Shown in pieces: positions 8,542-18,100 of a DNA stretch of 64,000 nucleotides; the first letter of the stretch is position 1; each line of letters begins with the position of its first letter. Position numbers and translations under genes: made by a program. This DNA is from Pseudomonas putida (GTDB lineage: Bacteria > Pseudomonadota > Gammaproteobacteria > Pseudomonadales > Pseudomonadaceae). The DNA lies in the NCBI RefSeq assembly GCF_002025705.1, contig NZ_CP018846.1, forward strand, positions 1,913,501 to 1,977,500. The letters are read 5' to 3'. The notes beneath the pieces were generated by a model, which was not told where the DNA came from, did no database searches, and worked only from the letters and a program-made list of their open reading frames with translations.

Positions 8542-9618
8542 ATGCTCAAGGCGCTTTGCCAAAGCTTGTGCCTGAGCCTGCCACTGGCAGCCTCCGCTCA
8601 GGCCGCTTCTGTGGTTTTTCTCAATCCTGGTCAGTCAAACGAGACGTTCTGGACCAGTTACGCGCGCTTCATGCAGGCTGCTGCCGATGAGCTGGGCATG
8701 ACGCTGCGGGTGGAGTACAGCGAGCGTAATGCCGAACGTGCGTTGAACCAGGCGCGCACGATCCTCCAGGGCCCGCAGCGGCCCGATTACCTGGTGCTGG
8801 TCAACGAGCAGTACGTGGCGCCAGAGGTCATCCGCCTGTCCCGAGGGACCGGGGTCAAGCTGTTCCTGGTCAACAACGGCCTCACCAGCAGCCAGGCCAA
8901 GAGCATCCTGGCCCAGCCGGACAAGTACCCTGCAGTGTTGGGTACCTTGACCGCCAATGATGAGCAGGCCGGTTTCCGCATGTTGCATGAGATGGTCGCC
9001 TCGCTGCCGCGCAGCAACGAACCGATCGACCTGGTGGCGTTCTCCGGGGTCAAGACCACGCCGGCCTCGCAGTTGCGCGAAGAAGGCATGCGCCGCGCTC
9101 TGGCCGACTTCCCCCAGGTGCGTCTGCGCCAGGTGGTGTATGGCGGCTGGAGCCGCGAACGGGCCTATGAGCAGGCGCAACAGCTAATTCAACGCTACCC
9201 CGAGACCCAACTGGTGTGGGCAGCCAACGACCAGATGGCCCTGGGTGCCATGCGGGCGTTCGAGGAAGCTGGACGCAAGCCGGGGCGCGATGTGGTGTTC
9301 AGCGCTGTCAACAGCTCGCCAGAGGCCTTGCGAGCACGTATTGACGGGCGCCTGAGTGTACTGATGGGAGGGCACTTCACCTTGGGCGGCTGGGCGATGG
9401 TCATGTTGAGTGACGATGCCCATGGCATTGCGATCGACCGTGACGGCCTGCGCGAGCACAGCATGCCGGTGCTGCAGTCGATTGATCAGGTGAAGGCCAA
9501 GCGCTGGCTCAAGTTGCTTGAACAGGACGATCTCGGTATCGACTTCAAGGCGTACAGCGCCCAAGGGCACCCGGCAGGGTATCAGTACCCGTTCCTGACA
9601 TCGCCCATGGCCTATTGA
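8542..9618 (+). CDS. Periplasmic substrate-binding protein, LacI/RbsB-type fold
   Basis: The product is 358 residues with a signal peptide (MLKALCQSLCLSLPLAASAQA). The type I periplasmic-binding fold is suggested by VVFLNPGQSNETFWTSYARFMQAAADELG, PDYLVLVNEQYVAPEV, GVKLFLVNN and LVWAANDQMALGAMRAFEEAG. Such proteins bind sugars, autoinducers or other small ligands. No permease or ATPase gene is adjacent, so it may be a sensor partner rather than a transporter component. The start at 8542 gives a clean signal peptide; an upstream in-frame start would add 20 residues ahead of it. Confidence 0.8.
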   Translation: MLKALCQSLCLSLPLAASAQAASVVFLNPGQSNETFWTSYARFMQAAADELGMTLRVEYSERNAERALNQARTILQGPQRPDYLVLVNEQYVAPEVIRLSRGTGVKLFLVNNGLTSSQAKSILAQPDKYPAVLGTLTANDEQAGFRMLHEMVASLPRSNEPIDLVAFSGVKTTPASQLREEGMRRALADFPQVRLRQVVYGGWSRERAYEQAQQLIQRYPETQLVWAANDQMALGAMRAFEEAGRKPGRDVVFSAVNSSPEALRARIDGRLSVLMGGHFTLGGWAMVMLSDDAHGIAIDRDGLREHSMPVLQSIDQVKAKRWLKLLEQDDLGIDFKAYSAQGHPAGYQYPFLTSPMAY

Positions 9619-9675
9619 ATGCGCCATTCCCGGGAGAATTAAGTACCGCTGGCAGGCACTCGAGGTTTGCTGAGA

Positions 9676-9706
9676 TGACAGCTCCTTTTTTCCGGAGCCT
9701 GTCATG
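9676..9706 (+). promoter_or_regulatory. Hairpin masking the ribosome-binding site of the giant toxin-like gene
   Basis: TGACAG (9676-9681) pairs with CTGTCA (9699-9704) and CTCC (9682-9685) pairs with GGAG (9694-9697), with one bulged C and an 8-base loop starting with six Ts. GGAG is the Shine-Dalgarno sequence, 6 bases from the ATG at 9704, and the A of the start codon is inside the stem. Seen directly; control of translation is inferred. Confidence 0.6.
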
Positions 9707-12700
9707 TCTGAATTGCCAGCAGCCGATAGCGCGATCTCGCCTGAAGCCGATCCCCTCATCACCTTGTATCCCCGTGGTTATGCCCCGACCCTCCTGACGG
9801 CTGATGAAAGCCGCGCTGCAGATCTGTTTGCCAAGGCGCAGGAGGTGCTGCGAGCCTTCTATGGGAGCCTCGACAAACCACAGCGTGCCCGGCTGGACGC
9901 TCTGTATGGTACGCCCCGAGTTGGCGCTGAAGCGCTCGGCCAGATTATCGAAGCCACCAAGGCACAGGTTGGCCAGCACCTTGCCTCCCTGTCTGCGCGC
10001 GAGGTGAGCGTGGATGACGTGCGTATCCACACCGCGCGCGTGGCACACCCTTCGATGAGCGAACCCTTGTGGACGTGGCTTTCGCGCGGAACGCCGATCC
10101 AGCTTGCGTCCCCGCGCCTGACCAAAGATGCGAACGATTTTGTCGGCAACAGCTGGCTGACACTCAACGGCGAACGCTTTGCCAAGCAAGATGGGAGCCC
10201 GGTCACGGTCGATGAGGTCATCGGCATGGGGCGCCAGCTTGATATCGGCCAGTCGATAGCCAGCCAGTGCGAGGCTTGGGTCGCCCAGCGAGAAAACGCC
10301 TTGATGATTCGCCGCGAGTCGAATGCCAATTTCGAGATCGCTTTGCTCGACGCCTTGAAAGTGGGCCGGATCAGCGCGGTGCAATATCAGCGGCTGCAGG
10401 CGAGCGCGGGTTTGTCGCTGGCAGGAGTTTTCAGCCATGGGTTACCGGTCATTGGCCAAGTGTTGCACCAAGGCAACTTCATGCTGCGAGTGGAGGGGCA
10501 CGATTTGCCGGCGTTCGTGCTGAAGGCAGCCGGCGACGACTTTGTCTATGTCGCAACCCTCCCCGAAGGCAGGCTCTTTTTGCCCGACCCCAATGCTGGT
10601 TTCACGGCGATGCAGGTATTCACCCAAGCGTTTCGCCAGGATCTTTGGAGCACCCGGCGTAACCGTGCGGGCTGGTCGTGGTCACTGCTCACGCCATCGG
10701 CACAGCTGGCGGTCAGTATCAGGCTACCGCAGCCACTGCCGCAGAGTATCCGCTACCCGGCGACCGCCTACTGGGCGCAAGGTGCTGGCGTCTATGCGAG
10801 CAAGGCCGATTACGAGCGCGCGGCGAACGACGTTCGCTTCACGGCACCCTATCCACTGTCGCGCAGTTCGGTCGTCGACCGATTGGCTGGGTTTTACGCC
10901 GCCCTGCTGGCTGGCCGGGTCAAAGACCATTTTACGCCCAATCAGGCAAGCAGCCTGGAGCATGCCAAACGTATCGGCCTGGAGCTGCTTGCCTTCGTGC
11001 TCGATACCGTTCTGATTGCGGTACCTGGCAATGTGAAGTTTCCGGGCCGCGCGTTACTGTTCAAAGCCATGTTTGCCAAGCAGTTGGCCATTGATCTGCC
11101 GCTGAGCGTCGTGCAGTCGAAGTGGGATGAGGCGGCAGAGGTCATGGTGGACTTTTTCGAGACGGTGTTGGAGATGCAGGCCGGCAGGAAGGCCGGCCTG
11201 CTGGTGAAGTCGCGCATCGATAAGCTGAATCGGGTGTTGTTACCTGGCCGCGCGCCGGGTGCCGATGTGCCTGCTTCGGCGCTTCAGCGCTTGCGCAACA
11301 TGCTGCCTCCAGAGCTGCGCGGGCTGGACGATGCCGCGTTGTCGGCGGTGTTGCATCAGGCGCGCGTCGGCAAGCCTGCGTTGGATGCCATGTGGCAAGG
11401 CAAGGCCGAAATGGACATGGGGCTTGCAGCCTCCGCGGACAAGGCGGTCAGCCGGGAACTCATTGCGCGCACAGCCTTGCTGCTGGAGACGCCACGCTAC
11501 ACGCAACTGCCGGAAACCGTGGAGTGGCCAGTGGTCGGCTGGCTGGCCAACAGGCTGGATACACGCATCAGTGTCGAGGACGCGCAAGGTACTTCGCTCA
11601 GGATATTCGAGCCACAGACACGCGGGCAGGCGACGCGTGACGTGGTGCTGATCCGGCATGGCGATTGGCATTACGGCATGAATGAAGAAAACAGCGATGG
11701 CGCAATGGCCGATTCGCTGTTTCATTTCGTGCAGGCGCCACCTGCCTCCAAAGAAGGCAGCGACAACCGCGGCACTGCCGCAATTGCGTTGAGAGAAGAA
11801 GTGGCCGAGCAGTTCAAGCGTCCGGCAAGCGAGTATTTGCTTGAGCGCGCCATTCATCACGGCACGCGCCCTCGTGCCGCAGTGCTAGCGGGCGAGGGGG
11901 CGTTACTGGCGGTGTCGGTGGATGGAAATGAAAGCGTCCCTGAAGGCGGGCTTCAGGGTTTCGCAGCGCGTGCAGTCAGTGCGCAATGTGAGCGCTGCGT
12001 GGCTCGCCCTGGCAGCCAGGCAAACCTTGCAAAGGCCCGCTATCAGGCCGACCTCGCAGCCTTGGCTGGCGGCCCGGGGCCGTCCGGCTACCAATCGCTG
12101 ACTCATGAGGCGCGGGCACTTTACCTGGGTGGCATGCTTCGTCTGTTGAACGAGAAGGGGCTAGGCCAGAGGGTTGCCATTCGGATTCGGTCGGGCGGTA
12201 TCAGCCTGGAGGCCTGGGGTGATGAGCAAGCACCTCAGGTACTGGTGTTGGAGCGCAGAGGCAACGAGGGCGCTTATACCTACAGAGGTATTTTCAGTGA
12301 CGGTGATCAGGTATTGCCAGCAGCTGACAGCCGAACGCCCTTGAGTGACATCGTGCTGCGCGTGATGAACGACAACGCTCGCGACAGCCTTGGGATCAAT
12401 ATCGGTGATGCTCAGGCACTGAATCGGGCAGTGATGGAAAAGGTGTTGGCCGATTCTGGCAGCCCTGTAGCGCCGGGCAGCCTGAAAGGTGTGGACTTGC
12501 GTACCGACCCTGAGCTGGATGCCTGCCAACAGGCCCTGACGCTGTCCGAGATGCCAGGCGCGGACGGCACGATAGTGCAAGGCGGCAAGGCTTGGTTGCC
12601 GTGGCGGGGCGGTGCACTGGAAGTGCGCCAGGAAGGCCTGTCATGGCGCGTGCAGGGGCCAGGCACGGCGCGCGGGCCGCTGCTGCATCGGGGGTATGGC

Positions 12701-14401
12701 GAGTGGCGCCGCTTGCAGGAACCCTTGGACGCGGTGGCCGGGCTGGTTGACGGCCCGGTAGCGGGTGTGGCCGTGGTGACCCGGTTGAAGGCGATGCATG
12801 CCCGGAACCCGCTGGCGCGCATCTACCATGACACCGCAGACAATGCCGGAGGCGGCGCAAGCTACATCGCGTTTCGGGGATTGAACACCACCTTTTACCG
12901 GATCAAGCCCGCAGAGGTCGCGGCGCAGGAAGTAGAGTTGGTGCGGCCTGCCGGCACCGGCGGTGGCGTATGGCTGCATCGCTTGCCATCGGGCATCTGG
13001 GCACCTGCACGGACCCTGCCCGGCGGGATGGACAACAATGACGAGTTGCCCTGGCGCCCATGGGTCAGGCCCGGTTCGCAGCAGGTCCCGCGTACATTGG
13101 GCTTGGAGGGTTCTGTGCACGAAGCAACCTTCAGCCTGGCGGGTGGTACGCACAAGGCTGCTAACCGTTTCTATCCGTTCGTACGCCACTTCAGCCGTCG
13201 CACCGAGTTCGACAGGCTTCTTTCGAGGGCCCCTCAAGACGTGCAGCGAGGCAGCGACAGCGCCAACATTGCTGCCAAAGTCGAGCTGTTTCACAACCAG
13301 TGGCGTTTGCCAGTGGACATCACGGCGCTGCGCTTCTTCCGCATGCCGGGGGAGATTACCTCGGAAGCCAAGCAAATCAATGGGGCGCTGATCGCTGATC
13401 TGGTGTCTGCACAGCAGGCGGGGCAGCCGTTGATCACGCGGGTGCTGGAGCCGATGTCAGGCTCCGGGTTCTACAGCAATTTTGTCAGGGCAGCCGGGTT
13501 TCGAGGTGAAGTCAGGGTCAACGATATCAGCCCGCTGGTGGCCTTGGCGCAAGCGGAAATCGTTCGTCAGCCAGACCGGGTGAAGCACCATGTCCATGCA
13601 ATCAAGCAAGCATTGGTTGAACTTTGGCAGGCCGACAACGCTGACTTTGCGTTTGACCCGCAGACGCTGAAGATCCGGTTTCCCAACGGTGACGCTTCAC
13701 GTGAATTCGTCAACTCGGTACAGGTCAGGCGTTTTCGAGACGATGTACGGCACTACTTCTATTCGACGGTAGAGACTCAGTACAGACTGATCGATGGGAA
13801 CATCGTGATAGCGCCCGACTCGTCGTTTCTGGCGGATCCTGTCAACGGCGAGGCGGAGGCAAGGGCTTACATCGCCGCTGCGTTCTATATCATGCAGAAT
13901 AACTCCGCCCGGCACCGTGCGCCGGTGGAGATCAATGAACTGGGCCGGCTCGATCTGCCGATGTCAATCGTCGTCAGAGACGGGAATGCCGGCTCGGTGC
14001 TGTTGTTGCCCAGCGGCCTGGCAAATCTGGACGGCCTCAACTACCTCAGTTACCTCCATGCCCACGAGCGAGGACACACGTTCTTTTCCAGGGGCGACGG
14101 CTGGCAGATGTTCAGGGTTGTAGAGGGTGAAAGCAACCTGGGAGACCTGGCCATACTCAGTGGGCACTTCAGTGATGTGTACTTGGATGAAGTGCAATTC
14201 ATGAGAAAGGTCGAAGAGCATGTCATGCCCTTTGTCCATAACCATGGCAGGGTGATCATCACCAACGCCTATTCACCCTACAAGGAGCGTGCCTTCCTGG
14301 CGCTGGGGCTACGGGTGTTCGTACTGGAGAACAGGCGCAATGGTTTCTTGCTTGTGGTGAATGATGCGGTGGCCAGGGATGCCGGCCTTGCCAATGTTTG
14401 A
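9704..14401 (+). CDS. Giant toxin/effector-like protein with a degenerate DNA-methylase-like C-terminus
   Basis: The product is 1,565 residues without a signal peptide. Residues about 1-620 are helical, with a hydrophobic segment at about 425-447 followed by SKWDEAAEVMVDFFETV, a layout also seen in the second giant protein of this window and in large Pseudomonas dermonecrotic-toxin-like (DUF6543-type) proteins. Around 640-700, W655-H656-Y657 and D670-S671-L-F-H-F resemble an OTU-type fold with His before the nucleophile, but with Ser in place of Cys. Around 1225-1565, EPMSGSGFYSNF (1249-1260) and VNDIS (near 1274) match motif I and the following acidic loop of D12-class adenine methylases. 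The expected DPPY is absent; the nearest candidate is LDEV at 1494-1497. A late IITNAYSP segment resembles the family's last strand. No secretion genes or immunity gene are adjacent. Domain calls are by eye. Confidence 0.7.
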   Translation: MSELPAADSAISPEADPLITLYPRGYAPTLLTADESRAADLFAKAQEVLRAFYGSLDKPQRARLDALYGTPRVGAEALGQIIEATKAQVGQHLASLSAREVSVDDVRIHTARVAHPSMSEPLWTWLSRGTPIQLASPRLTKDANDFVGNSWLTLNGERFAKQDGSPVTVDEVIGMGRQLDIGQSIASQCEAWVAQRENALMIRRESNANFEIALLDALKVGRISAVQYQRLQASAGLSLAGVFSHGLPVIGQVLHQGNFMLRVEGHDLPAFVLKAAGDDFVYVATLPEGRLFLPDPNAGFTAMQVFTQAFRQDLWSTRRNRAGWSWSLLTPSAQLAVSIRLPQPLPQSIRYPATAYWAQGAGVYASKADYERAANDVRFTAPYPLSRSSVVDRLAGFYAALLAGRVKDHFTPNQASSLEHAKRIGLELLAFVLDTVLIAVPGNVKFPGRALLFKAMFAKQLAIDLPLSVVQSKWDEAAEVMVDFFETVLEMQAGRKAGLLVKSRIDKLNRVLLPGRAPGADVPASALQRLRNMLPPELRGLDDAALSAVLHQARVGKPALDAMWQGKAEMDMGLAASADKAVSRELIARTALLLETPRYTQLPETVEWPVVGWLANRLDTRISVEDAQGTSLRIFEPQTRGQATRDVVLIRHGDWHYGMNEENSDGAMADSLFHFVQAPPASKEGSDNRGTAAIALREEVAEQFKRPASEYLLERAIHHGTRPRAAVLAGEGALLAVSVDGNESVPEGGLQGFAARAVSAQCERCVARPGSQANLAKARYQADLAALAGGPGPSGYQSLTHEARALYLGGMLRLLNEKGLGQRVAIRIRSGGISLEAWGDEQAPQVLVLERRGNEGAYTYRGIFSDGDQVLPAADSRTPLSDIVLRVMNDNARDSLGINIGDAQALNRAVMEKVLADSGSPVAPGSLKGVDLRTDPELDACQQALTLSEMPGADGTIVQGGKAWLPWRGGALEVRQEGLSWRVQGPGTARGPLLHRGYGEWRRLQEPLDAVAGLVDGPVAGVAVVTRLKAMHARNPLARIYHDTADNAGGGASYIAFRGLNTTFYRIKPAEVAAQEVELVRPAGTGGGVWLHRLPSGIWAPARTLPGGMDNNDELPWRPWVRPGSQQVPRTLGLEGSVHEATFSLAGGTHKAANRFYPFVRHFSRRTEFDRLLSRAPQDVQRGSDSANIAAKVELFHNQWRLPVDITALRFFRMPGEITSEAKQINGALIADLVSAQQAGQPLITRVLEPMSGSGFYSNFVRAAGFRGEVRVNDISPLVALAQAEIVRQPDRVKHHVHAIKQALVELWQADNADFAFDPQTLKIRFPNGDASREFVNSVQVRRFRDDVRHYFYSTVETQYRLIDGNIVIAPDSSFLADPVNGEAEARAYIAAAFYIMQNNSARHRAPVEINELGRLDLPMSIVVRDGNAGSVLLLPSGLANLDGLNYLSYLHAHERGHTFFSRGDGWQMFRVVEGESNLGDLAILSGHFSDVYLDEVQFMRKVEEHVMPFVHNHGRVIITNAYSPYKERAFLALGLRVFVLENRRNGFLLVVNDAVARDAGLANV

Positions 14402-14529
14402 ATGGGCGTTGGTGGCGCTTTGCGCGTCATCCGTCGACCGGCAAAAGACCCTGCTTGAGGTAATGGCATTGCTCGTCTTAACTGCTGGTTGTGAAGTGCA
14501 TTCCCATAACCACTACAAGAGGCAATGCA

Positions 14530-14643
14530 ATGGGAAACTCTACCAAAGTCCGCAAAGCTGACAGCAGCGTCGATGCCTGGGCGATCCTCTGCCTGATCGT
14601 CCTGGTGGTGGTCACTGCCGTGTATTGGGTCAGCCACCAGTGA
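14530..14643 (+). CDS. 37-residue single-helix membrane peptide
   Basis: MGNSTKVRKADSSVDAW is followed by a hydrophobic helix (ILCLIVLVVVTAVYW) and a short VSHQ tail. An AAGAGG ribosome-binding site precedes the ATG by about 8 bases and a strong terminator follows 30 bases after the stop, so this is a complete small transcription unit. A positively charged N-terminus suggests Nin-Cout or peripheral placement in the inner membrane. Function unknown; it is too small for most gene callers. Confidence 0.7.
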   Translation: MGNSTKVRKADSSVDAWAILCLIVLVVVTAVYWVSHQ

Positions 14644-14674
14644 CTTGAAACTCAAGACCGTGATGCAGCCAGAG

Positions 14675-14708
14675 CGCCTGCGGGATGGATTCCCGCAGGC
14701 GTTTTCGT
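14675..14708 (+). terminator. Rho-independent terminator of the small membrane peptide gene
   Basis: An 11-bp stem (CGCCTGCGGGA / TCCCGCAGGCG) with loop TGGAT is followed by TTTTCGTTTT. Confidence 0.9.
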
Positions 14709-14723
14709 TTTATGGCAGAGCGT

Positions 14724-14942
14724 TCAGCGGGCCGTGAGGTGCAGCGCCAGTTGCACCAGGCCAATCAGCACGGCTATGAACACCAGGGTGAACAGCGTGC
14801 CCAGCGCGATGAAATGGCTGGCCTTGCCGTGGGTAAAGTCGCGGGCGCGGTTCTTGCCGCTCTGCACGCCGAAGGCGGCGGCAAGGATGCTGTGCAGCAT
14901 CTGCCAGAAGGTCGGGGGCTTGCCCTGGCTGGGATCGTCCAT
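14724..14942 (-). CDS. DUF2970 membrane protein
   Basis: The product is 72 residues: MDDPSQGKPPTFWQMLHSILAAAFGVQSGKN, then a C-terminal transmembrane helix (ALGTLFTLVFIAVLIGLVQLAL). The FWQMLHSILAAAFGVQS stretch is the DUF2970 signature, a family of small proteobacterial inner-membrane proteins of unknown role. A GGAG site lies 9 bases before the start. Longer in-frame starts run into the REP repeat on the right and are rejected. Confidence 0.85.
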   Translation of the reverse strand: MDDPSQGKPPTFWQMLHSILAAAFGVQSGKNRARDFTHGKASHFIALGTLFTLVFIAVLIGLVQLALHLTAR

Positions 14943-15015
14943 GGTGGCTCCTGAAGAATCAGAGGCAATCAGGGACAGTGTAGGCAATGTGAGTGAGGTT
15001 GCCTGTGCCGATCCT

Positions 15016-15096
15016 TTCGCGGGCAAGCCCGCTCCCACAGGATCTCCACCGTCTCCAGGCTGGTGGTATTCCTGTGGGAGCGGGCTTGCCCGCGAA
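15016..15096. repeat. REP pair in inverted orientation
   Basis: Arms 15016-15041 and 15071-15096 are exact reverse complements (TTCGCGGGCAAGCCCGCTCC type) separated by 29 bases. Each arm is itself a small hairpin. It follows the metH stop and probably stabilises or ends that transcript. Confidence 0.88.
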
Positions 15097-15110
15097 GAGG
15101 CAGGTGCGAC

Positions 15111-18100
15111 TTAGCTGTCGTACCCGAGGTTAGGCGCCAACCAGCGCTCGCTCACGCTGATCTCCTGGCCCTTGCGTGCGCTATAGCGCTCGATCTGGTC
15201 CTTGTCGACCTTGCCCACGGCAAAGTACTGCGCCTGCGGATGGGCGAAGTACCAGCCGCTGACCGCCGCCGCCGGGAACATCGCGAAATGCTCGGTAAGG
15301 AACACGCCGCTCGGCCCGGTTTCGCCGATGGCAGTGCCATCGAGCAGGCGGAACAGGGTTTCTTTCTCGGTGTGGTCCGGGCACGCCGGGTAGCCCGGGG
15401 CAGGGCGGATACCGCTGTACTGCTCCTTGATCAGCGCCTCGTTGTCCAGGTGCTCGTCGCGGGCATAGCCCCAGTGCTCTTTACGCACCTGCTCGTGCAG
15501 CCATTCGGCGCAGGCCTCGGCCAGGCGGTCGGCCAGCGCCTTGACCATGATCGAGCTGTAGTCGTCGCCCTTGTCCTGGTACGCCTTGGCCACTTCCTCG
15601 GCACCGATGCCGGCGGTGGTGATGAAGCCGCCGACGTAGTCGGTGACGCCGCTGGCTTTTGGCGCGACAAAGTCGGCCAGGGACAGGTTCGGCTTGCCAT
15701 CGGGCTTGATGGTCTGCTGGCGCAGGTGGTGCAGGGTGGCCAGGGCCTGGCCGTCCTCACCGTAGACTTCGATGTCGTCATCGGCGACCTGATTGGCCGG
15801 CCAGAAGCCGAACACCGCACGGGCACTGATCAGCTTCTCGCCGATCAGCTTGTCGAGCATCTCGCGGGCATCCTTGTACAGCGCGGTGGCCGCTTCGCCG
15901 ACCACTTCGTCGGTGAGGATGCGCGGGAACTTGCCGGCCAGGTCCCAGGAGATGAAGAACGGGGTCCAGTCGATGTACTCGGCCAAGGTGCGCAGGTCGA
16001 TGTCTTCCAGCACCTTGACTCCGGTGAAGGAGGGCACTGCTGGCTGGTAGCCGGCCCAGTCGTACTGTGGCTTGGCGGCGATGGCCTGGGCGTAGCTCAG
16101 GCGCTCGGTGCGGGCGCTGCGGTTGGCGGTGCGCTCACGCACTTCCACATAGTCCAGGCGGGTCTTCTCGACGAAGCCAGGTTTGAGCTCCTTCGACAGC
16201 AGCTGGGTAGCCACACCTACGGCGCGGGAGGCGTCGGTGACGTAGACCACGGCGTCGTTGCTGTACTTGGGCTCGATCTTGACCGCGGTGTGCGCCTTGG
16301 AGGTGGTGGCGCCGCCGATCATCAGTGGCAGGTGGAAGTCCTGGCGCTGCATTTCGCGGGCGACGTGGACCATCTCGTCCAGCGATGGGGTGATCAGGCC
16401 GGACAGGCCGATGATGTCGCACTTCTGTTCGCGGGCGGTCTGCAGGATCTTCTCGGCCGGCACCATCACGCCAAGGTCGACGATGTCGTAGCCGTTGCAG
16501 CCCAGCACTACACCGACGATGTTCTTGCCGATGTCGTGCACGTCACCCTTGACCGTGGCCATGAGGATCTTGCCCTTGGCTTCTGGCTTGTCGCCTTTTT
16601 CGGCTTCGATGAACGGGATCAGGTGCGCCACGGCCTGCTTCATCACGCGGGCCGACTTGACCACTTGCGGAAGGAACATCTTGCCGGCGCCGAACAGGTC
16701 GCCGACCACGTTCATGCCGTTCATCAGCGGCCCTTCGATAACCTCGATCGGGCGGGCGCACTGCTGGCGGCACTCTTCGGTGTCTTCGACGATGAAGGCG
16801 GTGATGCCTTTGACCAGCGCGTGTTCCAGGCGCTTTGCAACGGGCAGCGAGCGCCACTCTTCGTTTTCCACTTCCTTGGTCGCGCCACCGCCCTTGTAGT
16901 CGTCGGCAATCGCCAGCAGGGCGTCGGTGCCGTGCGGGGTGCGGTTGAGCACCACGTCCTCGACCTTCTCGCGCAGCGCAGCCGGGATCTCGTCGTAGAT
17001 CTCCAGCTGGCCGGCGTTGACGATGCCCATGGTCAGGCCATTCTGGATCGCGTGGTAGAGGAACACCGAGTGGATCGCCTCACGCACCGGGTTGTTGCCG
17101 CGGAACGAGAACGACACGTTGGATACACCGCCCGAGCTCAGCGCGTGGGGCAAGTGGTCACGGATGTAGGCACAGGCCTCGATGAAATCGACGGCGTAGT
17201 TGTTGTGCTCTTCGATGCCGGTGGCGACGGCGAAGATGTTCGGGTCGAAGATGATGTCTTCCGGCGGGAAGCCGACTTCGTTGACCAGGATGTCGTAGCT
17301 GCGCTTGCAGATTTCCTTCTTGCGCGCGGCGGTATCGGCCTGGCCGACTTCGTCGAAGGCCATCACCACCACGGCGGCGCCATAGCGCTTGCACAGGCGG
17401 GCGTGGTGCTTGAACTGCTCGACGCCTTCCTTCATGGAGATCGAGTTGACGATGCCCTTGCCCTGGATGCACTTCAGGCCCGCTTCGATCACTTCCCATT
17501 TCGACGAGTCGATCATGATCGGCACGCGGGAGATGTCCGGCTCACCGGCGATCAGGTTGAGGAAGCGGACCATGGCGGCCTGGGAGTCGAGCATCCCTTC
17601 GTCCATGTTGATGTCGATCACCTGGGCGCCGGCTTCGACCTGCTGCAGGGCGACTTCCAGGGCTTCGGTGTAGTTCTCTTCGCGGATCAGCCGGGCGAAC
17701 TTGGCGGAACCGGTGATGTTGGTGCGCTCACCGACGTTGACGAACAGCGACTGGCGGTCGATGGTGAACGGCTCCAGGCCCGACAGGCGGCAGGCCTTGG
17801 CGATTTCCGGAATCGCGCGCGGCCGGTACTTGGCCACGGCCTCGGCGATGGCCTGGATGTGGCCCGGGGTGGTGCCGCAGCAGCCGCCGATGATGTTGAG
17901 GAAGCCGCTGGCGGCGAACTCTTCGACCACCGCTGCCATTTCGGCCGGGGTTTCGTCGTATTCACCGAAGGCGTTCGGCAGGCCTGCGTTGGGGTGGGCG
18001 GACACGTGGGTGTCGGCCTTGGTCGCCAGCTCTTCCAGGTACGGGCGCAGGTCCTTGGCGCCAAGGGCGCAGTTCAGGCCCACGGAGATCGGCTTGGCAT

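Noticed and set aside
9650..9671. Sigma-54-like promoter (GGCAC ... TTGC) before the giant toxin gene
   Set aside because: The spacing between the GG and GC elements is 12 bases instead of the required 10, and no enhancer-binding site is evident.
13440..14300. Orphan DNA adenine methylase of a restriction-modification system
   Set aside because: The DPPY catalytic motif is absent and the domain is fused to 1,200 residues of toxin-like sequence; no restriction gene is nearby.
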